Origin: Paenibacillus sp. USDA918EY
GTDB taxonomy: Bacteria > Bacillota > Bacilli > Paenibacillales > Paenibacillaceae
Direction: 5' to 3'
Assembly (NCBI RefSeq): GCF_009870825.1
Contig: NZ_WTWY01000002.1
Span: 434,001 to 498,000 of the forward strand
DNA: 64,000 bases
A program made the position numbers and the translations under genes. The notes beneath the pieces are model-generated. The model saw nothing but the letters and a program-made list of their open reading frames with translations, did no database searches and had not been told where the DNA came from. Numbering within the stretch: position 1 is the stretch's first letter; each line of letters starts with the position of its first letter. Shown piece after piece: positions 58,601-64,000 of the stretch.

Positions 58601-59459
58601 CGTCGCCGTAATCGCTGACATCCGACGCTTTGACGCCGGAAACCGCATTTACGGGCGAAGCCGTCGACAAGGTTACGGAAGGGGATACGCCGGACAAGGC
58701 GCTGGCGCCTTTTTTGGCTACCGTGAGCACATAGGCGGTGTAAGGCTGGTTGGCCCGCAGCAGCTCGCCGTTGACGTCGCGCGATTGCGCGGACAACGTG
58801 ATCGCCTGATCGCTTCCGTTCGGCCGCACCGACGAGTAATACCCGTTGGAAAGCGCCTGGGAGAGCGTAAACCCGTATGCGTTGGAGGATTTGACGATGA
58901 AGACGCGGTATTCGCTGACGTTCGTCTCGCGCTGCACTTTCGGGAAGCTCACTTCCAAGTCGCGTCCGTCCCCGTTTTTGCCGACCGTGCGCGCAGTCAC
59001 GTAGGAAACGGGGTTCACCGCCGTTTCGGATGTGATGATGTTGACGGTTTGCGTCTGCTGATTCCAGAGCACCTCCGCGCCAAGCGTCTCGCTGACGAAA
59101 CGGACCGGCACCATGGTCGTTCCCTTCAAGTTTTGCGCAGGTACGTCCAGTGCCACGGTTTGCTGATTCACCGTAGCTGTTTTCGCGCCGATTTTCAGCA
59201 CAATCGTGATGTCGTCACGTAAAGCCGTGACCGTGCTTGTTTTTTGATTCCATAAAATTTTGGCGTCAAACGCCTCGAAAATGGCCCGCATCGGCAGCAT
59301 CGTTCGGCCCTTGATCATCATGGGCGGCTGCAGCGGATTCAATTTCACCCCGTCGACGTATACGCTGATCGGTTTGGCCGCCGCCTGCACCTGTGCAGTC
59401 GGCAGGGACAGAGAAACGACCATCAGCACAGCGACGAGCATAACCCAAAGCTTTTTCAC
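55656..59459 (-). CDS. secreted surface protein: copper-amine-oxidase-like N-terminal domain plus nine FN3-like repeats
   Basis: 1267 residues. The start is a GTG at 59459 with GAGGAGGAG three bases upstream; the open frame continues 48 codons further through non-coding sequence. Signal peptide 1-28, then two stalk modules of the copper-amine-oxidase-like N-terminal type (GRTMLPMRAIFEAFDAKILW; GTTMVPVRFVSETLGAEVLW). These are common in Paenibacillus surface proteins and are not catalytic. Nine beta-rich repeats of about 110-124 residues follow, each with (D/N)YGDGRDLxVSF, YRIxVVK and YRVFVLSVG strands. The middle three units keep an exact 372-base period. No anchor is visible. A cell-wall or adhesion role is likely, but its ligand is unknown. 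Confidence 0.88.
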   Translation of the reverse strand: MKKLWVMLVAVLMVVSLSLPTAQVQAAAKPISVYVDGVKLNPLQPPMMIKGRTMLPMRAIFEAFDAKILWNQKTSTVTALRDDITIVLKIGAKTATVNQQTVALDVPAQNLKGTTMVPVRFVSETLGAEVLWNQQTQTVNIITSETAVNPVSYVTARTVGKNGDGRDLEVSFPKVQRETNVSEYRVFIVKSSNAYGFTLSQALSNGYYSSVRPNGSDQAITLSAQSRDVNGELLRANQPYTAYVLTVAKKGASALSGVSPSVTLSTASPVNAVSGVKASDVSDYGDGRDISVSFSQPSNTGNIQNYRIMVVKTKDASSFSLNAANNVASANYTTVSKTSAATITTTLSSGSRDTSGEYIKNGVSYTVFVLSVANGSNATNQLSAGSASFTLAASPISAPVITSVEDVSNYGDGRDLMVRFNRSSDEARVGSYRIFVVKDSKAGNFSLSDAKNLSSSYYTEVGKTGYNISKTLSYGARDVDGSLITSGVAYRVFVMAVGTGSYYGNYALSSPSYAVVLYGNNGGGSDVYAPSNVSVSDVSDYGDGRDLRVSFTRASDESSIYGYRIMVVKAADAYYFGLSDANKVSSSNYTSVNKTGYNITKTLDSNARDVDGQLIRNGVNYRVFVLSVGAYGTNALSSYSPAITLAGNSSVSPATNVSVNDVADYGDGRDLQVSFTRAADEGNLNGYRILVVKSSDANNFNLSKANSVSGSNYTSVNRTGYNITQTLPAGARDVDGHTIRTGVSYRVFVLSVGAYGTNALSAYSPAITLTGNASVTPATNVTVSDVADYGDGRDLQVSFTRANEEQNIREYRILVVKESDAAYFNLTDALAVSGPNYTSVNKTGGNITRTLAADSKDVNGRLIQSGTKYKVFVLSVGSADANHALSAPSQAISLSQTFTVGPAKNVAAKDIGDAGNGRDLQVTFTRPDNDNDVAQYRIIAVKFTQTGSFNEKIAANLSYFKAVENSNKGSYEVALDDNARDSDGDLIRNGISYRIYVLSVGNHNSYALSTASEAVTLDTQLPASPVKDLRANDAGDEHNGKDMKISFTRADNEANIKEYRIFIVPGSKDLNLESALASDQFTRAQVGSDFNKAMSGSTKDTDNNALAEETPYKVYVLSVAKSGNSVLSEPAAVVLRDTTSVPANITAVWNNGSIDVTFKKPADDSQVQKYAVMLVPAASKGFDLKTAANKSGSDSNVKIVNLDEAYAVTFKAEDNDIAGNKISDKTSYNIYILSIGEKKNVLSDPIPVTTAKTDSKAATQGKKQLKP
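57075..58190. repeat. 372-bp tandem coding repeats
   Basis: The block around the GRDLQVSF strand recurs at 57075, 57447 and 57819, exactly 372 bases apart, with high DNA identity between the first two. A likely site of repeat-number change by recombination. Confidence 0.7.
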
Positions 59460-59597
59460 GGTTCTCCTCCTCTTGGTTTTGTGTAAAAAACGGCTACACT
59501 TATTTGACGGAAAAACGGGTTGAAATGTTTTCCATCGCCGAAAAAAATTTCGGTGTGGCTGTCCGATCCTCTTGCCCGGAAGAAAACAGTAACATAA

Positions 59598-59655
59598 CCC
59601 CACAAAGTGGGGCCTCGGCTTCGAAGCTGGTACAGGTACTCTGCGGGGAGCCCCG
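59598..59655. other. GC-rich hairpins in the leader of the repeat protein
   Basis: CCCCAC-AAA-GTGGGG (59598-59612) and CGGGG-AG-CCCCG (59644-59655), which can also pair with each other (GGGGC with GCCCC). It matches no riboswitch class I can name. Confidence 0.4.
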
Positions 59656-59673
59656 ATATTGATAATAAAGTAG

Positions 59674-59702
59674 AAAAGCCCTGCGCCAGGGCAGGGCTTT
59701 TT
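59674..59702 (-). terminator. terminator of the 74-aa membrane protein
   Basis: AAAAGCCCTGC/GCAGGGCTTTT stem, four bases after the stop codon on the minus strand. Confidence 0.8.
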
Positions 59703-59706
59703 GCTT

Positions 59707-59931
59707 TTACGACTTGTTTTTACGCAGCTTGACCAGCTCGTTGAAAGTCAAAAGGATCGACCAGATGACCAGAATCAATCCGACAAATTGCAGCAGGTAA
59801 ATGAGATAGGGCTCGATTTTGGTCACAGACCCGAAAATGGATTTGAAAAGGGACAAGGGCTCCTCCGATGACAGCTGCATAAGCATAAATCCGATGATAA
59901 AGCTGATCAGAACCGTGACTTTTTTCTCCAA
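59707..59931 (-). CDS. small two-helix membrane protein
   Basis: 74 residues from a TTG start at 59931 with GGGAGG nine bases upstream; a longer in-frame ATG has no ribosome site. Two hydrophobic segments (about 5-20 and 42-60) are joined by an acidic loop, and the basic tail is KLRKNKS. Not recognised. It stands alone between the repeat-protein leader and the glycosyltransferase, on the same strand as both. Function unknown. Confidence 0.6.
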   Translation of the reverse strand: MEKKVTVLISFIIGFMLMQLSSEEPLSLFKSIFGSVTKIEPYLIYLLQFVGLILVIWSILLTFNELVKLRKNKS

Positions 59932-60065
59932 AGCATATGGCCTCCCGTCATGCGCAGAACATAATATATGTTTCAATATAACCCACATGGTATATATTGT
60001 CTATTGGTTCATTAACATGAAATCTTCGCCAGTTTTCTGGAAAATGCGCCTCGGAAACGCAAAAA

Positions 60066-60097
60066 AACCGGCTTTCCCTTATCGGGAACCGCGCCGG
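60066..60097 (-). terminator. terminator of the GT2 gene
   Basis: GCCGGC-GTTCCC pairs with GGGAAAGCCGG, then TTTTTTT on the minus strand, just after the stop codon. Confidence 0.75.
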
Positions 60098-60099
60098 CT

Positions 60100-60969
60100 C
60101 TACGATTCTGTCGGATCGGTTATTTTAGTTTTGAAAGCGGTACTTCCGCCAAGGGGAACGAAGTGTTTTTCAGGAATGAAAAACGGCTCCCTCGCCACGA
60201 TATCGGACGGATTGTAGCCCAAGCAGTCCATTTCGGGCGCGGACAATCCGGTGCTCCACTTGTCCCGGAATTTTTCGGCATTCGCCAAAGAAAAGCGCTT
60301 ATAATCGAGCCGGTTCGAGGCGAACGTTCCCTGCCCTTCGTGATGGATAAATACATCCTGCGCAACCCACAGCCTTTTCCCGCTTATCCGGGTCCGGATT
60401 GAAAAATCGTCGTCTTCGTAATTGCCCGGAAAAAAACGTTCGTCAAAACCGCCGATCCGGTCCAGCAAACTGCGGTGGAAAAGCATGCAAAATCCGATCA
60501 GTTTATGCGCGTAAAAACCGGATCCTGCCCATTCCTTTTGCCGTTTCGCTGCATAAGCTTCAAGGTTCTCCGGGGCCGGCCACTCCTCGAAGGGAACCCT
60601 CTGGATCGGAGCCACATGATTGGAGACAGGTCCTACGATGCCGATGTTCGGATCACGAAAAAGCGCGGCGTACAAGCTGGAAAGCCAATGCGGCGTAACG
60701 ACGGTATCGTTGTTCAACAGCAGGATGTAGTCCCCCGAAGCTTCCATCATGCCTTGGTTGGTTCCGGCGGCAAAGCCCCGGTTGTCCTCGTTCGCAATCA
60801 GCTTAACGTTATCCATTGAATGCCAGAATTCCAGCGTGCCGTCATCGGAGCCGTTATCCACGGCAATCCATTCGAGCGGTCCTTCGGTATGGCATTTTAG
60901 GCTGTCGACGCACCTGCGCGTCAGGTTCAGGCCGTTGCGGGTCAGCATGACGATCGAAGTAAGCGGCAT
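60100..60969 (-). CDS. glycosyltransferase family 2
   Basis: 289 residues, GT-A fold. SIVMLTRNGLNLTRRCVDSL starts the nucleotide-sugar domain, AVDNGSDDGT and LLLNNDTVV give the metal- and sugar-binding Asp residues, and GNYEDDDFSIR carries the acidic catalytic motif. It resembles rhamnosyl- or N-acetylglucosaminyl-transferases that build surface polysaccharides. I chose the ATG at 60969 with AGGGGG five bases upstream, not the GTG two codons earlier that overlaps the ribosome site. Downstream of the methyltransferase gene by 34 bases, so probably one operon. Confidence 0.9.
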   Translation of the reverse strand: MPLTSIVMLTRNGLNLTRRCVDSLKCHTEGPLEWIAVDNGSDDGTLEFWHSMDNVKLIANEDNRGFAAGTNQGMMEASGDYILLLNNDTVVTPHWLSSLYAALFRDPNIGIVGPVSNHVAPIQRVPFEEWPAPENLEAYAAKRQKEWAGSGFYAHKLIGFCMLFHRSLLDRIGGFDERFFPGNYEDDDFSIRTRISGKRLWVAQDVFIHHEGQGTFASNRLDYKRFSLANAEKFRDKWSTGLSAPEMDCLGYNPSDIVAREPFFIPEKHFVPLGGSTAFKTKITDPTES

Positions 60970-61003
60970 AGGCACCCCCTGTTTTTTTAAAAATAATCAA
61001 TGC

Positions 61004-61699
61004 TTACAACCCCGATGTATTCAAAATGAACGGGATCGTGCGGCCAAACGGCGAATCGGTGGGCAGGAGGATGCCGAGGCCGTTGTTCGACCTGAGGGAA
61101 TGCCAGGACAAATCAAACGTCGTTTCCTTCAAGAAATCCTCGACGGCCGTCAACACCCCGTTTCGCTCGCCATGCTCAAGGACGGCGTTGTGGACCATAT
61201 GATTAAAGCCTCCCGGCACGAGCAGGGGATTGCCCGGCTCCAAACCTTGCATTGCGTGAGGCTGGCGGTATTCCTGCGGTATGCTTTCGGGAAAATAGTA
61301 CATGTCCCGCCGCCCGTACGGCCAATCGATGTCATGCAGCATCACGACGGGAAAGGCCCCTGCCGACAGGGCCATGCGTTCCACCTGCTTTAATTCATGG
61401 TACACCGTGTACCAGTTGTGATCCCCGTCGATTAAAATCATGTCGTACGGCTCAAGGTCCGGCATCGACTTCAAACTGAGCTCATGAATCATCCGGAAGG
61501 CTTCCCCGTAATATGCCGATAGCAGCTCCACGTCGAACTGCGGAGCGGGGTCTATGACCGTGCATCTGCTCCCCATATGATGGCAATAGTCCAAAATTTT
61601 GAACGTATTCAGCCCCGTTAGCGACCCGATTTCGACGATATGCGCGGGCCGCGCCGCGATCATGACCGGTTTGATGACCTTTTCCCAGAAACGGTGCAT
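61004..61699 (-). CDS. class I SAM-dependent methyltransferase (CmcI/Methyltransf_24 type)
   Basis: 231 residues. The SAM-binding motif I is HIVEIGSLTGLNTFKIL (about 20-36), and CTVIDPAPQ gives the acidic residue after strand 2. MILIDGDHNWYTVYHELKQV carries the Asp-Gly-Asp-His motif typical of this type, and VMLHDIDWPYG follows. These enzymes methylate hydroxyls on sugars or small molecules. A clear AGGAG lies six to eight bases before the ATG. It shares the operon with the GT2 downstream, so modification of a surface glycan is the likely role. Confidence 0.85.
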   Translation of the reverse strand: MHRFWEKVIKPVMIAARPAHIVEIGSLTGLNTFKILDYCHHMGSRCTVIDPAPQFDVELLSAYYGEAFRMIHELSLKSMPDLEPYDMILIDGDHNWYTVYHELKQVERMALSAGAFPVVMLHDIDWPYGRRDMYYFPESIPQEYRQPHAMQGLEPGNPLLVPGGFNHMVHNAVLEHGERNGVLTAVEDFLKETTFDLSWHSLRSNNGLGILLPTDSPFGRTIPFILNTSGL

Positions 61700-61714
61700 A
61701 TCTACTCTCCTGAC

Positions 61715-62044
61715 TTATAAATTGTAACCCCCCTCGTTCAAATGTATTAAATTCCAACCCACTTCATGCTTTGCATAACGCCGTTTTTTGACTTCAGCCA
61801 TCGGTAGTTGATGGTATGACTTGAACGCCGCCGGCAAAAAATCCCCCTTTTGATTGCGGGTCGATCCCATGACCTCAAGCGCAAGCATGCCTATGAGCGG
61901 TCTGCTTTCCGACGTTCCGTCATACATATGACTGAACCGGTTTGAAGGTTTTTTCCGCAGCCCCGGAACTGAAATATATTCGATAGTTTTGTGCCATTTG
62001 CCAAGTCTCGCGTTGTCCTGCCCTACTGGCGAAATGTGCAGCAT
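61715..62044 (-). CDS. doubtful small open frame upstream of the methyltransferase
   Basis: 109 codons ending 15 bases before the methyltransferase start, so it could be the operon's first gene. There is no clear ribosome site, no recognisable domain and no membrane segment; the composition (many Lys, Arg, Ser and His) is not typical of this genome's genes. The 61700-62076 stretch may be just a leader. Low confidence. Confidence 0.25.
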   Translation of the reverse strand: MLHISPVGQDNARLGKWHKTIEYISVPGLRKKPSNRFSHMYDGTSESRPLIGMLALEVMGSTRNQKGDFLPAAFKSYHQLPMAEVKKRRYAKHEVGWNLIHLNEGGYNL

Positions 62045-62076
62045 CCTGAAAACTTCGCATACAAAGGAGTGGAAAC

Positions 62077-63189
62077 ATGATCGGCATCAGCTTGTGTATG
62101 ATCGTCAAAAACGAGGAGAAAACGCTGGAACGCTGCCTTTCTTCCGTTCAAAAGGCGGTTGACCAGATGATCATCGTCGACACCGGTTCGACCGACCGTA
62201 CCAAACAAATCGCCCGCAAATTCACCCGCTGCGTTTTCGATTTCGAATGGGTCGACGATTTTGCCGCAGCCCGCAACTTTGCGTTCAGCAAAGCGGAGAT
62301 GGATTATATTCTATGGCTGGACGCGGACGACGTTTTTAAGGAAGAAGACCTTGAAAAACTGCTTGAGCTGAAAAAAACGTTAAGTTCCGACATCGATTCC
62401 GTCACCATGAAATACAACCTCGCATTCGACGAACACGGGAATGTGACATCCAGCCTGCGGCGCAACCGGCTTGTCAAAAGAAGCAGCAACTTCCGCTGGG
62501 TCGGATCCGTTCATGAATATCTCGAAGTAGCCGGGCGGATTATCGACAGCGACATTGCCGTCACGCATTGCGGCGACGACCGGGACCGCGACCGAAACCT
62601 GAATATTTATATGAAAAGGCAAGCAAACGGCGAGGCGTTTTCGCCGCGGGACGTCTATTATTTCGCCAACGAGCTTAAAGACCACCGGCTTTTCGAACTG
62701 GCCGCCGTCTATTACCGAAAATTCCTCGAGGAAGGCAAAGGCTGGGTCGAGGACAATATCGCGGCCTGCGGCAAGCTGGCGGATTGTTATCTCGAGCTGG
62801 GCGATACGGGCAAGGCTTTGGCTTATACGCTGAAATCCTTCGAATACGGAGCGCCCCGTCCGGAATTTTGCTGCCGCATGGGTTACCATTTCCTGCAGAC
62901 GGGAGATTATTCGGCGGCGGTGTATTGGTATAAGCAGGCCATCGAGAATCCGGCTCCCGCCAACAGCTGGGGCATGCAAAACCTAAACTGTTCCACCTGG
63001 CTTCCCCATTTGCAGCTCTGCGTTTGCTACGACCGGCTTGGCATGCACCAAATCGCCTATCATCACAACGAAGCTGCCAGGCATTATCGGCCCGACCATC
63101 CTTCCGTCATTCAGAACAAGGTGTATCTGGAAAACAAATTGGGGATAAAAGCAGTAGCCGAACCCGCAAAAGAAACGGCCAACCCATGA
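62077..63189 (+). CDS. glycosyltransferase family 2 with TPR-like C-terminus (SunS/SPBc2-type)
   Basis: 370 residues. The N-terminal GT-A domain begins ISLCMIVKNEEKTLERCLSS, with IIVDTGSTDRT and LWLDADD (the metal-binding DxD). After about residue 190 the protein is helical with TPR-like pairs (AVYYRKFLEEGKGW, YLELGDTGKALAYTLKSFEY). This architecture is known from glycosyltransferases that modify proteins or peptides. AAAGGAG lies seven bases before the ATG. It diverges from the methyltransferase operon. Acceptor unknown. Confidence 0.9.
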   Translation: MIGISLCMIVKNEEKTLERCLSSVQKAVDQMIIVDTGSTDRTKQIARKFTRCVFDFEWVDDFAAARNFAFSKAEMDYILWLDADDVFKEEDLEKLLELKKTLSSDIDSVTMKYNLAFDEHGNVTSSLRRNRLVKRSSNFRWVGSVHEYLEVAGRIIDSDIAVTHCGDDRDRDRNLNIYMKRQANGEAFSPRDVYYFANELKDHRLFELAAVYYRKFLEEGKGWVEDNIAACGKLADCYLELGDTGKALAYTLKSFEYGAPRPEFCCRMGYHFLQTGDYSAAVYWYKQAIENPAPANSWGMQNLNCSTWLPHLQLCVCYDRLGMHQIAYHHNEAARHYRPDHPSVIQNKVYLENKLGIKAVAEPAKETANP

Positions 63190-63213
63190 CATCCCTTTTT
63201 ATATGCGGAAGAA

Positions 63214-63253
63214 AAACCGTTCCTTTCCGGCCCGTGCCGCACCTGAACGGTTT
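63214..63253 (+). terminator. terminator of the GT2-TPR gene
   Basis: AAACCGTTC/GAACGGTTT stem with a 22-base loop, followed by CTTTCTTTT. Confidence 0.6.
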
Positions 63254-63293
63254 CTTTCTTTTGCTTTTGCCGGCTCCAAACAAAAAAAGGCCG

Positions 63294-63317
63294 CCCCAAA
63301 GCCGCGCGGCTTTGGGG
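63294..63317 (-). terminator. terminator of the catalase gene
   Basis: CCCCAAAGCC/GGCTTTGGGG stem with a four-base loop, then CGGCC and seven T residues on the minus strand. Confidence 0.85.
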
Positions 63318-63334
63318 ACAACCCTTGTATTCAC

Positions 63335-64000
63335 TTACGACATACGGGACAAAAACGGCGTCAAATCAACGTTCAGCGCGGCCGCGAGGCGTTTGCCCAG
63401 CTCTTCGTCGGCGCGGTAGAAGTTGCAGATGGCAAGCAGCTTGGTCTGTTCCGCTACAGGCGCAAGGTCGGCCGCCAAATTGCCGATCAGCTGTTCCTGA
63501 ACTTCCGGGGAATATTTGCGGAACACTTGGCCCGCCTGGCCGAAATCGTTCGGCTTGTCGATTTTTTGGCGGGATACGGTACCCTGCAAAGGCTGCGGCG
63601 CGTCTTGGTAAGCCGGATCTTCCTTCGGCGTATGCTGGTAGCGGTTCGGCTCGTAATTAATGCGGTCCGATTGCTGTTTGAACGGCATCGCCCCGTCGCG
63701 CTGATTGTTGCTTACCTTCGCAAACGGGCAGTTGATCGGAAGCTGGAGATAGTTCGGGCCGATCCGGTAGCGCTGGGTATCCGAATAAGAGAACAGCCGC
63801 CCCTGCAGCATCTTATCCTCCGAAGGTTCGATGCCCGGCACGAGCACGCCAGGGTTAAAGCCGACCGACTCCGTTTCCGCAAACACGTTTTCCGGGTTCC
63901 GGTTCAGCGTCATCGTCCCTACCAGCTGGTATGGAACGTCCTCCTCGAACCAGTCCTTCGTGGAATCCAAAGGGTTAAAATCAAAGCTGTCCAAATCCGC
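63335..64000 (-). CDS. katA: catalase, C-terminal part (5' end beyond window)
   Basis: About 222 residues of a small-subunit monofunctional catalase, which splits hydrogen peroxide into water and oxygen. RLFSYSDTQRYRIG is the proximal haem-binding signature with the Tyr ligand, VGTMTLNRNPENVFAETE precedes it, and NQRDGAMPF, NYEPN and FRKYSPEVQEQL are typical of the KatA clade. The gene starts beyond the right edge; an internal ATG at 63994 is not the start. The C-terminus (FLSRMS) is near the usual end for this clade. Confidence 0.93.
   Translation of the reverse strand, partial: ADLDSFDFNPLDSTKDWFEEDVPYQLVGTMTLNRNPENVFAETESVGFNPGVLVPGIEPSEDKMLQGRLFSYSDTQRYRIGPNYLQLPINCPFAKVSNNQRDGAMPFKQQSDRINYEPNRYQHTPKEDPAYQDAPQPLQGTVSRQKIDKPNDFGQAGQVFRKYSPEVQEQLIGNLAADLAPVAEQTKLLAICNFYRADEELGKRLAAALNVDLTPFLSRMS

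Noticed and set aside
59520..59673. Cyclic-di-GMP or cyclic-di-AMP riboswitch before the surface protein
   Set aside because: The conserved core sequences of these classes are absent on both strands; only generic hairpins are visible.

Overview
The window looks like a chromosomal segment of a Paenibacillus-type Firmicute (Paenibacillaceae). This is an inference from its content: moderately high GC, strong GGAGG-type ribosome sites with some GTG and TTG starts, many glycoside hydrolases, sugar ABC transporters that use a lipoprotein binding protein, a surface protein with a copper-amine-oxidase-like N-terminal domain, Big_2-type cell-surface repeats, and rho-independent terminators at most convergent junctions. 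I see no rRNA, tRNA, CRISPR array, transposase or prophage genes.

Layout. 1-4850 (minus) is a five-gene amino-sugar/sugar operon: two Gfo/Idh/MocA oxidoreductases, a TIM-barrel isomerase/epimerase, a glucosamine-6-phosphate-deaminase-like protein and NagA (cut by the window edge). 5080-6746 is a divergent HxlR regulator/MFS pair. 6832-13863 (minus) holds a GH38 alpha-mannosidase, a GntR-type regulator with a LacI-like sensor, and a GH95 alpha-L-fucosidase, which suggests use of glycoprotein or plant/fungal glycans. 14244-19662 carries a small membrane protein, a TetR regulator, a MATE exporter, a FAD-dependent dehydrogenase under a purine riboswitch, and a VOC protein.

19736-34833 (minus) is the most unusual part: a co-oriented set of seven genes encoding an extracytoplasmic vWA protein with a cytoplasmic FHA-like tail, a large tubulin/FtsZ-like GTPase, an 819-residue partner, a multi-pass membrane vWA protein, a 215-residue protein, a zinc-ribbon TRAFAC-type GTPase and a GAP1-like membrane protein. 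Two junctions are 4-base overlaps. The set is interrupted by about 2.2 tandem copies of a roughly 245-bp non-coding repeat. Divergent and flanking genes (35132-42948) encode more envelope-facing proteins: a zinc-ribbon membrane pair, a membrane-anchored NodB deacetylase with a novel-looking cytosolic domain, a coiled-coil protein, a membrane-anchored repeat protein and a secreted Big_2-repeat protein. Together they look like a cytoskeleton- and GTPase-driven membrane or envelope complex. Its function is not evident from sequence.

43181-46775 holds a serine hydrolase, a DsbA/FrnE-type oxidoreductase and a second MATE exporter. 47182-53976 (plus) is a complete sugar-use operon: two permeases, a binding lipoprotein, a LacI regulator, a BadF-type sugar kinase and a GH4 phospho-glycosidase. 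This fits ABC import of a disaccharide, intracellular phosphorylation and hydrolysis. 54080-64000 holds a Bcr/CflA exporter, a 1267-residue secreted repeat protein, a small membrane protein, two glycosyltransferases flanking a methyltransferase, and the C-terminal part of a catalase.
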